This document shows, one piece after another, positions 1 to 11,844 of a stretch of 64,000 nt of DNA. The notes under the pieces were generated by a model. The model saw only the letters and a program-made list of their open reading frames with translations. It ran no database searches and was not told where the DNA came from. The DNA lies in the NCBI GenBank assembly GCA_011317545.1, contig WUJK01000006.1, positions 2,418,001 through 2,482,000 on the forward strand, read 5' to 3'. Source of the stretch: Coniella vitis. Its lineage: Eukaryota; Ascomycota; Sordariomycetes; Diaporthales; Schizoparmaceae. How positions within the stretch are numbered: the first letter of the stretch is position 1; each line of letters starts with the position of its first letter. A program made the translations under genes and the position numbers.

Positions 1-1364
1 TTGGACGCTCTAGTATTTCTCATTAATAGACGGGAAGAGTTTTGTCATATTGCCCAATCGAAGCTTTAACTTTCACTACCCAGCAAGCTGCTCAAGGAGC
101 TTTCATAATAACCACCCTCACACCCTGTTCGGAAACAGCAGCTCGCGGCAAGCCATAATAAGCAGCAAGACAAGCCAAGCCGCCTTATTGAATATATATC
201 TCCAATTGGAGCTATGCCATTCTTGCGTTTTCCCCCCTAGCAGATATAGGTTTTCCATGCTTGAACAATGATGGTTGTGAGCCTGTTATAAAACCTCACT
301 GCGAGGGACTCGAGTGTACGGATTTGGATAATTATGATCGCAGCTGATGACGAGTACGCTGATTGGTTTCTTATCCTAGTCACTGGTCGACCTACCTTGA
401 AAATGGGTAGATAAGCCTATGAAAGTGACCCAGAAGGATATACACGTTGATACTATAGCCCCGAAGGCCGGTGGGAAGGATTTCCTGACCAAAAACTTCT
501 AGAGTAGAGGTGGTTTGGAAACGGGTGTATAAAGACAAGTCCTTGGAAAGTAAGTGGTATCATTACGGACGTTCATCCAAAGCTCTTGCATCTTTTTATA
601 TGCCAACACATGTGCTATATTTAGCATCGCCTCCAACGAATAACGTTAGTTTAGCTGTTGAGATCGAGTAAAGGTTGAACAGCATTATTACCAAGCATCT
701 ATTCGCTTATTGCCCTCAGGTTTATTGACATTATCCACCAGTGATTCGAGCAACTTGATAAAGCCAGGCCAGTTCCATTTTGTATCAGGTACATACAGAA
801 ACCGCCGAGGTTTTATGAGAGACATGGGACCTTAGATGCACAAAAGAGGACCTTCTTCCTGTGCTGGTTTTCCCACCCACATGGATCAAGACTTCAGTAT
901 TTCACCTTGTGAATCGTGATAGTAAATCATCAAATACAACAGATCTCCCAACCTAGAAACTCGATCCCAATCCATGCACCTATTGAACTTCGCATGCTGA
1001 GGTCACCACAGATTGCCCGCTAACACCCACGACATTGTCCGAACCCCCGGGAGAAAACGTGACAGGCATCCTCCTGTCGCTCTGTTGCAACCGAACCTGA
1101 AACTCAAAGTGTGGACACTGGGATACGTTTGGGGGAAAAGAAAAAGATAATCAATGTACAATTTTGACGGTCTGAATAAAAGCACTCCGGCTATGCAAGA
1201 TATGAATGTAAACATTGTCGTACAGAGTAAAAGGGCAGATGCGCGTTCCCAAGTCACTTATGCATGGACGGTATCGACAGAGAATATATCGCTCCAAGCT
1301 GCGGCGTATGACCGCCCCATGATTCCCCCCGGGAAGCAATAAAGCATTTGCAGCTTCTCTATAT
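1..1364. other. Intergenic, no gene recognised
   Basis: The stretch is AT-richer than the coding regions and only short, composition-driven open frames cross it. I see no protein family, tRNA or repeat. It lies downstream of the minus-strand gene ending at 1365, so its right end probably holds that gene's 3' untranslated region. Confidence 0.5.
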
Positions 1365-2236
1365 TCAATACGGCTGGGCACCGTGGGGATAATAACTGGC
1401 TGGGTGCGGTGGAAGTCGACCAAAAGAGCGTCGCCGATCCGTCTCTGGAGGTCCTGGCGTCCGACCCTCCCCTCTTGGAGGTGCGAAGCCTGGCGGTGCT
1501 CTGTCCATGGGATAGCTTCGTCCTGATGCAATTGTGGCAGCGCCATCATCGATTGGGCCTAGCCTTCGCTTGGGCACCACTTGGCGGATGCCCCCGAGTG
1601 CTGATAGTGGCGGATCCCGAACGCTTGGTGCGTCGTCGGCTGGCAGTGTAAACTCAACTGTGTTTGTCCTGTTTAGCAAAGCAGAGCCGGGAAGGCGCAA
1701 AGTCAGGGAGGAGAGCGCATGTGCAACAAACCTAGACTGTAATAATATTGCAACACCTCTGGGTATCGCTGCACTGACGCCTGCCAATCCTCGTCGATGA
1801 GGCGCTTGAGTTCCCGTTGGGCAGCGTCTAGCTCACTCGGGTGAGGTGGTGCGTTATAGTACAATGCGGCATGCTGTGTAATGCGGTCGATGTGTGCCGT
1901 ATGGGCTGCTTTGCGCCTGTCTGATAACAAACGAAAGTATGAGAGGATGTAATCCTGTGCGTGGGCTCTCACCCAGGTCCTACAACAAGAAGCATATCGT
2001 CAGCGGCCTGCGCCCAGGAGTGTGTTGTGATCGTGCTACATTCTCCTTATCCAAGGCCGCTCAAGAGCCGCCGAATGAGAACAAGTGACAGTAGGATGGC
2101 TGTAATACCGAATATCGTTGCAAATGCTTTGCATCATTCGTGCTTCAGCTTGTCGAACAGCTGTCTCGAGGCCCTTTGCCTCGCAGTCACACGCCAAAGT
2201 TGCTGGGGCGTGACATATTGCACAGTCCGGATCCAT
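1365..2236 (-). CDS. Conserved fungal protein with N-terminal Cys cluster, function unknown
   Basis: Three exons on the minus strand: 2236-2109, 1979-1732 and 1657-1365, giving 222 residues with all phases matching (2/1). The protein opens MDPDCAICHAPA and then has a CDC, so a CxxC plus CxC set lies within the first 20 residues and could bind zinc. A charged, probably helical middle follows (RAHAQDYILSYF, then DEDWQASVQRYPEV), then a TLPADDAPSVRDPPLSALGG block, and a disordered Pro/Arg-rich tail ending in GAQPY. Introns are 129 and 74 nt; the second has acceptor ACACAG. I recall similar uncharacterised proteins in other Pezizomycotina, but I cannot name a family and no function is claimed. 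The joined frame reads smoothly across both introns, which is the main reason to believe the model. Confidence 0.75.
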
Positions 2237-4299
2237 TTTTGCCCTCACTCTCTTGGTCGGGAGCGGTTGCTGATAGAACTCCCTAATTTGATACATGTTC
2301 AGCATGCCGTATGGGGTATTCGTGAAAAGCAATGGAAATAAAAATGCACAAATAAGCCTGGGATGAGCCACAAGCAAATCCGCAGTAATAACGCCAAGAT
2401 GAGTCGTCGATATTAAAACACCGGAAACCAAGCGTAGGATACAGATAAGAAGTATACACAAAGATTAAGTTTTAAGAATGGACAAGACGAGTGTCCCAGT
2501 GGTCTCATGGCCCATCAATGCACATCCCCAACCTATATAAAGAAGATGATTAAATATAGTGGTTGGGCCAGCGGGATGGGAAGCCAGAGATGTGTACAAA
2601 GAGGTCAAGGGAATTGAAGACAAACAGAGAGGGAGAGAAAGAGAGAGAGAGAGATTTTGGAGACGCAGTGTGAATACATAGTCAGGACGTGCTTGGCAGA
2701 ACGCAGGCCACGGCGGCGGCAAGCAAGGAAAGACAGTGGAAAATCGAATGAATCTCCAGTCAATGCAGGTTCGCTGCGAGAGGTGCAGGTGCAGCAGCAG
2801 CACCAATTCGCAAAACATGGCCAAGTGGAACGGCAGACACAGACTACTATGTAGCACCACCCCTCTTCTCCTGGTTGACTGACTAGTAGCGTGAGCAGGG
2901 ACTTGACGTGTTGATTGCACAACATGGCCTGGCTGTATTTTGGGAAGGGGGGGGGATCAACAAGTCCAAGTGCTATCACCACCGGTAGGTGGATCGTGAG
3001 ATGGGTGGCACGGTGGTTTGGAGAGCCTCGGTGGCACGGCCATGTCTCCGCTCCCCCAAGACCATCCAGCCTCGCTGTAGTACACTTGCCCAGCGAAGCA
3101 AGGAGATTGACAAGTATTGCAAAAGACAAGGAACGACTACGTACAGGCAAGCGCAGTATTTGTTGCTAGCACAGCACAATCCGTAGTATCAAGAACGAGC
3201 GACGAAAATGAAGGGCAGCCCCGGGGGGTAGCAAGAAGTTGTAGAAAGTTCAGAAAAGCGTTCAACCCATGGGCGTCCCGAGACGCCGGGTGTTCTGAAC
3301 TGGCCACACTAGCCTTGGGGCACAGGTGTGTCGTGGCTCGAATGCGGTGACAGGCGTTGCTACCCTTATGCAGCAGCATCCAGGCCGCATTTGCAGGTGC
3401 CCAATAACATGAGGTCCTTCTGAGCGTCTTTGGGCAGCGAGCGGGCCCCAGCCCGCTGCCGCTGCCTCTGTCCGTTCTCCAGCAACCTCAGAGCGACAAG
3501 ACGCATGCTTTGTTTACCCAGAATAACCTCTAGAGTGGGCTGGCCGAAAAGAGCCTTAACGGCCGTGTTCAGGAAACGAGCCAAACAGTCAGGATGTGCA
3601 CGTATCGATGCTTTGATCTGACGGGATACGTTCAGCAACAGCGCCAACACCAGCACCAGCACCAGCGCCAACACCGAAAACCGGGTCATAATCTCGGGTC
3701 CTGCAGCGAGCGTCGAAGACAGCGGTAGCAGGAAGAAGCCAAGACGGCCTCATCTCTTCTTCTCTTTCCACCACCCCCCAGTGAGACATGCTTGCTGTTG
3801 GAAACAGCCAGGCAGCCTACATAGGCGGACGGTAGGACAGCAGCACGGCATGCTTGGGTCGGCTCCACTCCGCTGCAGAGGACCGTGAGCTGTGAGTGGC
3901 GAGGGGCCAAGAGCCGCACGAGAGCAGGGACAGGAGAAGAAGGCCTGCAGCCGAGGGCAGCGCTGCGAGACGCTTTCCATACCCTGGTTCCGCAGACTGC
4001 TTATCCGGTTGTTTTCTTTTTCGAGCAGCACATGATCACACGGCCAATATAAACTTGTCGGGTTGGCTCAGCTGCACTTGGAGTTCGTGGAGTTGGGACA
4101 TGGCGCGGGGTGGGAGAAGCTGTGGGGCGTTCGAGTTTCCTCCTCATCCAAGTCCACGCCTAGGCATGCTATTAGTCATTCTTATCTTATCAACACCCAC
4201 CCAGAAATTCATCTTTGCCTTGGCCTCTCGCAGGCCACTTTGAGCCACTCATTGCGCCACGGCGGTAACCAGACTCCCTGCCAGAGCCATCGTCTGAGA
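2237..4299. other. Intergenic between divergent genes
   Basis: This 2.1 kb separates the minus-strand Cys-cluster gene from MTG2 and should hold both promoters. It contains a purine (GA) microsatellite near 2634-2654 and a CAGCGCCAACACC-like imperfect repeat near 3640-3675. The repeat gives a Leu/Val-rich start to a 107-codon minus-strand frame (3366-3689); I do not accept that frame as a gene on present evidence. The frame of MTG2 is open upstream to 4063, but the extra residues do not look conserved. Confidence 0.45.
2634..2654. repeat. GA microsatellite
   Basis: Imperfect GA/GGA run ending in six GA units, in noncoding DNA. Confidence 0.8.
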
Positions 4300-6000
4300 A
4301 TGGCACCACGCTGCACAGGAGGCCCCCCAGCCTTCCTGCCCTTCCTCTACCCGTCTCTCTTTCTCTCCAAAGCTCCCAAGCTGGGCAGCACTGTCACGGT
4401 CAGGCACCACATCACTGAGACTCCGACGCCCGAGTCAGCTTCGGCCTCTTCAAGGCTCAATCCCAGTCCGGATGACTACTACATCACCAACTTTGCCGAC
4501 AAAGCCAAACTGAACCTGTTTGCCGGCAGCGGTGGTAGAGGCTGTATCAGCTTTGCGCGCGATGCCTATCTGCCGGATGGACCGCCCAATGGAGGCGATG
4601 GCGGCCATGGCGGCAGCATCTACATCCAGGCAGCATACGGCGAGACGTCTCTGCACAAACTGGCCCGGCGCAAGTTTTTCCGAGCTCCACGAGGCGCCAA
4701 TGGTCAGGGCAGCAGCAAGTCAGGCAGGCGAGGCGAGGACATCATCATTACCGTGCCTGTTGGAACGGTCGTCCGGGAGATAAGCCGAGAGGACCCCGAA
4801 GCAGAGGACGAGCTCCGCCGGCGAGCCTTCCGGGCGGCTAGACGAAAAGCCGAGGCACAGAGCGGACAATCCGAGGACGACCCAGCGGTTCGTTCGGCCG
4901 AGGACACGCATTACGACAACCCCGAGATTGAGAAGTGGGTGTTATATCCAGGCATTTCTTCTTCGCAAAAGAAGAAAATCTGGGTGCCCGACCTTCCAAG
5001 GCGCGAAAAGATTCTAGCTCAACCACCAGCACCCATCCAGTTGGACCTATCAAGACCTACGCGCAAGCCAGTCTTACTCGCCGCAGGTGCGCTGGGCGGG
5101 CTTGGCAACCCTCACTTCGTCTCTCGGGAGGTTCCAAGACCGCTGTATGCCACGACCGGAGACAAGGCCGTGTCGATGGAAATTGAGCTGGAGTTGAAGC
5201 TCCTTGCTGATGTTGGCCTGGTGGGTCTGCCAAATGCAGGAAAGAGCACGCTCACGCGGGCCTTGACAAACAGCCGAGCACGTGTTGGCTCGTGGGCCTT
5301 CACGACCCTTCAGCCCAATATCGGCACTGTTGTGCTGGACAACAACCGCGGCCAACCAATTGTGAAGAGCTACCACCGGCAAGACCCCGATGAGACCTGG
5401 GAAGGAGACGTAGATGTGCGCCAGCGCACGAGGTTTACCATTGCAGACATTCCCGGTTTGATCGAGGGCGCCCACTTGGATAAGGGCCTTGGCATTGCCT
5501 TTCTGCGCCACGTAGAGCGTGCTGGTGTGCTGGCATTCGTGGTTGATTTGAACGCTGGCAATGCGGTCGAGGCACTCAAGTCACTGTGGAATGAAGTTGG
5601 CCTGTATGCGCAGATGCGTGAAGAAGAGTCTATGGATCGCGAGCGGGAGGCACGAATCGAGTATGACCTCAATGCAGGAACAAACGAGTTCGCGGCAGGA
5701 TTCGGTCATGACTGGCCCATCCATGCAGAGTATCCCGCCGCTCCTGAAAACCAGAGAGGTCTCCATATTGCAGCCAAGCCGTGGTATGTCATTGGCACCA
5801 AGGGCGATCTCCCAGGCGCAAAGGAGAACTTCAAAGAGCTACGAGAGTACCTAACCAGAGTGACCAACGGCGAGGAACCGCATCCGAGTGGAATTGAGGG
5901 GGCCTGGATCAAGAATTGTGCTGCCATACCTGTCAGTGCTATAAACGGCCAAGGCATGGAAAGGATCATTCACTGGACCGTTGGCCTGCTCGATGACTGA
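4300..6000 (+). CDS. MTG2: Mitochondrial Obg-family GTPase MTG2
   Basis: Single-exon gene of 566 residues. Obg GTPases act in large ribosomal subunit assembly; the fungal MTG2 branch works on the mitochondrial ribosome. Residues about 68-110 carry the glycine-rich Obg fold (KLNLFAGSGGRG, then NGGDGGHGG). The G domain follows: G1 GLPNAGKST at 309-317, G3 DIPG at 383-386, G4 TKGD at 500-503 and G5 SAING near 547. The first 50 residues are poor in acids and rich in Ser/Thr, Pro and basic residues, as in a mitochondrial presequence. The start at 4300 is chosen because the 79 in-frame codons upstream (from 4063) look like untranslated leader. The Obg fold is split by a charged insertion at about 158-255 that bacterial Obg lacks. 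The gene converges on the rhodopsin-domain gene 255 bp downstream. Confidence 0.93.
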   Translation: MAPRCTGGPPAFLPFLYPSLFLSKAPKLGSTVTVRHHITETPTPESASASSRLNPSPDDYYITNFADKAKLNLFAGSGGRGCISFARDAYLPDGPPNGGDGGHGGSIYIQAAYGETSLHKLARRKFFRAPRGANGQGSSKSGRRGEDIIITVPVGTVVREISREDPEAEDELRRRAFRAARRKAEAQSGQSEDDPAVRSAEDTHYDNPEIEKWVLYPGISSSQKKKIWVPDLPRREKILAQPPAPIQLDLSRPTRKPVLLAAGALGGLGNPHFVSREVPRPLYATTGDKAVSMEIELELKLLADVGLVGLPNAGKSTLTRALTNSRARVGSWAFTTLQPNIGTVVLDNNRGQPIVKSYHRQDPDETWEGDVDVRQRTRFTIADIPGLIEGAHLDKGLGIAFLRHVERAGVLAFVVDLNAGNAVEALKSLWNEVGLYAQMREEESMDREREARIEYDLNAGTNEFAAGFGHDWPIHAEYPAAPENQRGLHIAAKPWYVIGTKGDLPGAKENFKELREYLTRVTNGEEPHPSGIEGAWIKNCAAIPVSAINGQGMERIIHWTVGLLDD

Positions 6001-6255
6001 TCGATACTGGTATCGTCAGCTCCAAGCTGCAAAGGACAAATATCACTGCTCAAGCCACGACCATGAAGTTTCTATTCAAAAGATGCTGTGTATTTTCTCG
6101 GAGACAATGTCAAGTCCTGTATTCCTGTCGGCATGAAAACCCATCCCCCCCCCCAAAAAAGTGACGTTGCGTCATAAAACATCCAAAAATGCAGACCAGT
6201 CCAGCTGCCGTCTTCGCGTCCTTCATTCAGACACGCTGCATACCAACCAACACGC

Positions 6256-7458
6256 CTAACGAGCAGTTCCTGGCCCACCGCCGTGTCGGTGAGCGGTTCC
6301 TGCCGCCTCTGCCAACGCATTTCTAAAATCAGCATCGCTCTTGTTCATTTCCAACTCTTCAACCTTATCTTCGTAAGTCTGCCGCTCGCGTTGAGCAGGT
6401 TTCAGCATGGGCAGTGAGCCAGCAATGATGGCCAAGCTGCACTCGATGACGGTCCACAACACAATCTTGCCTGTGCTGTATAAATAATTGTCGTCTGAGC
6501 TGTATGCGTCCGTGTACACGGTGCGCACCACTGATGCGACAGCCGCACTGTTCGGTTGAGCATGTCCATTAGCAGGCATAGTCTTGTTGACAACAACGGG
6601 CACAAGGGAGCTTCATCACTTACACGACACCAAGCCCAAGCGCAAGGCCCGTCACAATCTTTGACCTCACGCTGAGGTCGGGACCCCACAGCAACAGCGT
6701 CGAGAGCACAGCCATGGCCAAATCCGTCACGACATCGAGCGCATATCCAGTTTTGGCAAGGGCAACAAAAGTGCTCGAGTCCATGCAAGTCCCACTACCG
6801 GTCCAGTTGGACTGAATGGGTGTGCATTTTGCCAGCAGGGTGATGATGGCGGCCACGCATAGCACAATAACGAGTGCGATCAAGCCCCAGATGACGTACA
6901 GGAAGCGTCTCTGCGTGTCGATGCGCTTCAGTGTGGTGAGGATGCTGGTCTTGATGAAGACCAGACTGATGGTGTAAAAGATTTGCCAGAGGAAGAGATA
7001 CTAGAAATATTTTCCGTCGAGGGTTAGGATTGGGTCAAGCTGCACAAGCAAAAACGGGCATTCATGATCAAACGAACCTCTCTGCCCTCTTGCTCAATCT
7101 CAGAGTTGAGCTTGGAATCTGGCGAGCCAATGCCCACAAATGTGCCGTGCATCACAATCGCATTTTGCACCAGGTTCACGACCTACGCACCGCAATCCTT
7201 TCAGCCTTTTTCTCCTTCTCCTCTGCAAGCAGCAGCACATCACACAGTCCGACGAGCCCCCCCAAAATCACTCACCATTGCCGCACACATGAGATAGTCA
7301 TCACTGCCCAGCTGCTTGCGCCGCATCCGCAGCCAGGTTCGAAACCCCACCGCGTTGGTCGAAAGGATGGTGAAGGTGAGAGTTACGCCAAAGATCGCCG
7401 CGGCAAACTTTTCGGGCTCGAGAATATCGGCCAGGTATTCGGAAGCTAGCGCAGCCAT
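6256..7458 (-). CDS. Rhodopsin-domain (SAT4/Pth11-like) integral membrane protein
   Basis: Four exons: 7458-7276, 7182-7078, 7000-6624 and 6547-6256, giving 318 residues. Phases agree at each junction, with donors GTGAGT, GTTCGT and GTAAGT. The protein is a seven-helix type: helix 1 AAIFGVTLTFTIL, helix 3 LFLWQIFYTISLVFIKTSI, then LIALVIVLCVAAIITLL followed by the CTPIQSNW loop. The helix with DVVTDLAMAVL, GLALGLGVVAAVASVVRT and the final IVLWTVIECSLAIIAGSLPML are characteristic of the fungal plasma-membrane family annotated as SAT4 or Pth11-like. There is no N-terminal CFEM domain. The tail of about 45 residues is polar and presumably cytosolic. Family members are proposed receptors or sensors; the ligand cannot be told from sequence. 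Confidence 0.85.
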
Positions 7459-10400
7459 TCTGTGAAGAAAGATGTCGTTTGATAATGGAGTGACCAGACA
7501 GGGGAAAGGCACAAGAGATAGAGGCAAAGAGTGGGAACAGGAAATATTCAAAAAATAAAAGAAAGAAGAAAGAATGAATGGTAGCAAGGAATGTATGATG
7601 CGGAAAACAAACGCGCCCCTCCCCCCCAAAAATGAGTGAACGCTCGAGACGAAAGTGTCTCACAGCCCCTGCTGTGAGCTGCTATTCAAACCTCCGTCAC
7701 AGTGAGCCAAGCACCTGGGCTGATGGAAAACAAAAGGTCGGGTGTGGGAACCACGCAAAAGAGAGAAGAGAAGAGAAAAGAGCAAGAAGTGATGCACGGA
7801 AAGCATCACACACAACTCCCTCAGCGAGCAAAGGGGAGGGGGGGCGCCATCTGGGGGAAAAGGGCCGCATGGAAACCCGTGCCCTCTTATGTCTCTTCCT
7901 CTCTCTTATTGTAACGTGGATATGTCCATGCATCGCGTAAATATGTGTGATGTGTGTATAGATGATGCCTGCTTTCAAGGCTATAGCAGAAACAAAGCGG
8001 TATTAGGGGAGGCCCGCCGTGGACTTCTCCACATGTTAACACCGTCTGTCTGGCTTGGTGGTTTTTATGGTTTGTGGTTGTTGGTTATGCTTGACTGTCT
8101 TGTGGGCGCAAAAGCTTCCCTTTCGCTTGTTCCTATCTTCATTTTTTTTTTGTTCTTTCGCTCCGTGTCTTGTCTATCGTCACCATTATCGTCATCAGTA
8201 TGAAGAGATAGAAAGACAGGCATTCAGACATGCAAAGATCACAAAAACGCTTGCGCAGCCCAGGTGCCCGTCCCGCCCACTTCACCCTGCGGAGCAGTTG
8301 TTTAACACAGTATAGACAGCTCTAGAAGAGAATGCACAGAGTAGCATGCATGTGTTCTTCCCTTTCATCTGGACCATGGAACATTGGCGATGCGCATAAC
8401 GATGCAAATCATGGCATACTTGGAGTAGATTGCCCCCCTGTAGGCGGAGATGGACTTACTATAGGACACGCTTGACAGGGATACCAGGGCCCAGAGCCCG
8501 TGGGGGGGAGGGGGCCCGTTTCGAACGCTGGGACGACAAGTAGACGACAGCCCTGGTTCTTGACTCTCTTGTATCGATTCAATTCTGACTGTCAAAAAGA
8601 CGTTGCGCTTGGGTAGACGAACAGCGTTCTTTGAGATGCTAGATGTATCTCCCACTAATTTCATATCTCGACTATACTGCACAGCGTTGTATGATCTCCG
8701 TCAGCTACGTATCTTTGATTGTGGGTTCAGGGGGAGGGGGGAGGTTTTGTTTCCGGTCCGAACCATTATTTTGTTTGAGGTAGATCAATTGTACCTTGAC
8801 GAATGGAGACCTATCCCATATTCAGGCACCAGATCTACTTGCATACCATGCGCGTAGGAATGCCAAGCATTTTGTTTGTTTTCTTTTTACCACCTGGGCG
8901 TGCTCTGCGCGTTCCATCACAAGTTCTAGAAACTGTTTATTACTATCTACATAAGAGTCTTGTTTGGCTCTACATACCACAATCATAGCAATAGTAACGA
9001 GGTGTATGGTATCCTATGTATAGATTAGCATGGATTGTGTCGTTGGTCAATCCTCCAAATAGGATATATCTCAGACACGGACTTGTATGCCTCTACCAGG
9101 TTGAAGAAAGGTTGGATATATACGCAGACGTTTTGCGCTTGATGATAAGTCGTACCCGGAGGACGCATTCAGCCCACTTAGTGTAGACTTTGCTTAGAAA
9201 ATCAAAGACAAACAACGCAACGTATACATAGTACTCCAGGCTGCCAAGAATATCATGATCAATGATTTTGTCACGAACCTGATTTCTATGGGTATGAACA
9301 TTGTATTAGTCATGTTTGCAGCCAGAACGAGACAGTATCCGTCACTGACAACTTCTGAATTGATCTTCTTCTCTTTCTCTTTACCCTCCTTTTTAGTAAT
9401 TCATTCTCATCTTGAGCTACAGCTTCTCTTGCAGTGCTCGTCGCGCATTGCCCTCTTATGGCTTGCCTTGTCCAACTCTGGGACCATCTATGTCTTTCCT
9501 CCCCAAAAGAGGCTGCGGCGACGATCAAGCCCCCACATCAAGCCCCGGCGGCGGCAGATGGCTGCTCTCTTTGACGAAATGAATAATCGTGTCTCGGGTA
9601 CCGCACCGCTCAAGTCAAACAGTCCTTTGCTTGTACATCGCGGTCCCATGCATGGCATGGCTGGACGATCGCCGTTGGCGTTCGTGGCTCTTCTCGTCCG
9701 ATCCAGCCGGTGGGGTGCACTTTGCCTGCAACGAGCAGTCTTCTAGAATCCTCATGGGAAACATGGGGCTTTTTGCACATAAAAGTACAGTGAGTAGCAT
9801 TAGGTTCTCAGTTTGCATGCTGGCGGGCATCGTGTCTTTGAGGGGAATCGAGATCTCTGATTTGGGTGTTTTATGTAGCTATCGACTGATGGTGAATATC
9901 GGGGTGAGAAGCCCTTGTGTTGTCTTGTAAGACAAGAATTGCAAAAAGAAACAAACAAAACAACAAGAGCAAATAAAGGCACATGATCCTCTTCTCACAT
10001 GACCGCCATAACACAAGATGAATATTGACTGAGAACTCACAGACAGCACCATCGAGTGAGTCTGGCTTACTGTCTGCACAGCCCCCACGATGCCCAAGTC
10101 ACGGGGGCAGGCAAGGGACGCGATGCATCATGTCACACCAGTATGCGTATAAGCACGTCCAAGACGTCCAACGATGCAGCCCTACGACCCACGTTCAGAG
10201 TAAGCAGGAAAAGAAGAAGAAGGAAAAAAGAAAAGAAAAAACGCAGGCCCTAGCATCGTGTGGCTTTCGCGACGGGGGCAAACAAGCCGCGCGGCCGCGG
10301 GGGTGTGGTGCCACAAGTGATCAAGGTGCAAAGATGCCCCATATAGTTCGATGGATGGCCAGGTGTGATGTTCTGGAACAGATTGAAGGCGCGCATCGTG

Positions 10401-11844
10401 CCGTCTATGCTTTTTTATTTTTTCTCCTTTCTTTATCTTTCCTCGCCAAAGACTTGGCCAGATGCCTGCGGTCAGAGACGCAGGCGTCTTGTGGTGCTAC
10501 ACTTGGCGGAGAATGGCTGCCGTTGAAGAGTGAACCCGTGATGCTTTTCCGGCGGTGCTTTTGATGGCTTGCCGTGCCTGGCTTGGGGCCAGCGAAGCGG
10601 CTCCGCATTCCTGTGTGCGATGCTCGCAAAGACACACTTGGATCTGTGATGCTGCTGCTGCTGTGAGAAAGAGAGAAAATAAGTGCGCACGGGGAGAGCT
10701 GGCACATCAGTGGCCTCGCAAGAAAGCCGCAAATAGGGGCATCATCACACAGAAAACAACCCAAAGCGGAACACATAGCCTCTTCTGCGTTCTCTGCTGG
10801 CCTCATCACATTAGAAGTGGTATGTACCTGTACATAGGGCCCACTCCATCATCACTGGCCCCGGGTGTTGGCCGCCGGGCATCGCCAGAGGATCCCATTG
10901 GCAGCGAGAAGAGCCAACTTGAGCCAACTCGAAGCCGACTGAGCCAGCCGGGGCGCAAGTGGGCATGCTAGACGGAAAACAGTGGAGCTGGGAAAGGAAA
11001 GAGGCCCCCAAGCGAGGAGATACAAGGAACATGGATACATAGTACTTACGACCTACGAGTCCTCTAAAGTCCCAGGCGGTTGCAATCACCTGATGCAAAG
11101 CCCAAAGACGGCCTTGTCTGCGAGGAGCCAAGGAGCAGCAATACTGTGTACTGCAGCGGGCGCCCTTTTCTGGAAAGGGCGAGACATGCAAAAGAGACAG
11201 GGCAGCCAGGGCCACAGGGGTCAGCACGGTTGGGGTCCGTGGATGCTTCCTTGCGTGCCATCCATCCTCAACGGGCACCGGGATCGAGAAAGTCAGGATG
11301 GACTTCGTTAGCTCTACAAAGTACGCCTGTACATGGCAGACTGAGTAAGTACATCCCAGTGCTGCCGATGCTAAAGTATGCACTTCCAGGGTTTGCAGGT
11401 ACTATGTACACACCACAAGGATTCTATAGTCTTGTTATTTCAGTGCTCCCATGCAGCATCGCTTGTCAACTCTCAGTCTATATTTAAACGAGGATATATA
11501 AATCCCTTGCCCTCTCTGTTCTCTTTGCCCTTTGCATCGCATGCTCAACTCCCGTTGCCTGCCATCCGCTCCACAAACCACGCTCCTGCTTGACTGTTAT
11601 GAGCACTGAGAACATTAGAACAGAGCGTTGTTCTCTTGATCTTGCTCCAGGCGCTCTCCCTCTCTGCCTGCTGCTGTATCCTTTCGATTCCTCCAAAGAC
11701 GTCGTCTGGATCATCATCGAAACCCGCCAGTCTCGCTTCCTGCAACTTCAAGGTCATCAAGCACAGCACAAGGACAGCAACCCCCCTTCCTTGGGGCTCA
11801 GTGCCGGACTGTGCGCCCAACACACCTTCAAAACCTCGGAAGCA
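7459..11844. other. 4.4 kb intergenic region
   Basis: No recognisable gene. Open frames here (for example 9255-9746 and 10025-10564, +) have no family resemblance and look composition driven. The left part near 7500-7900 is purine/pyrimidine-biased leader DNA of the minus-strand membrane protein. Three exact copies of the 9-mer TACTATGTA (either strand) occur at 9225, 11036 and 11400. The right end holds the promoter of the GNAT gene. Confidence 0.5.
11495..11503 (+). promoter_or_regulatory. Candidate TATA element of the GNAT gene
   Basis: TATATAAAT followed by a CT-rich tract (11503-11525), 342 nt before the chosen ATG. TATA-like sequence plus a pyrimidine tract is common at fungal transcription starts. 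Position and composition are the only evidence. Confidence 0.4.

Noticed and set aside
7336..7346. GGTTCGAAACC, resembling a tRNA B box
   Set aside because: It lies inside exon 1 of the rhodopsin-domain gene and no A box or cloverleaf surrounds it.
9255..9746. 163-codon plus-strand frame
   Set aside because: It has a hydrophobic start but the remainder shows no domain; it sits among other random frames.
10025..10564. 179-codon plus-strand frame
   Set aside because: Lys-rich and Cys-scattered low-information sequence made by an AAAG-rich tract; no family resemblance.
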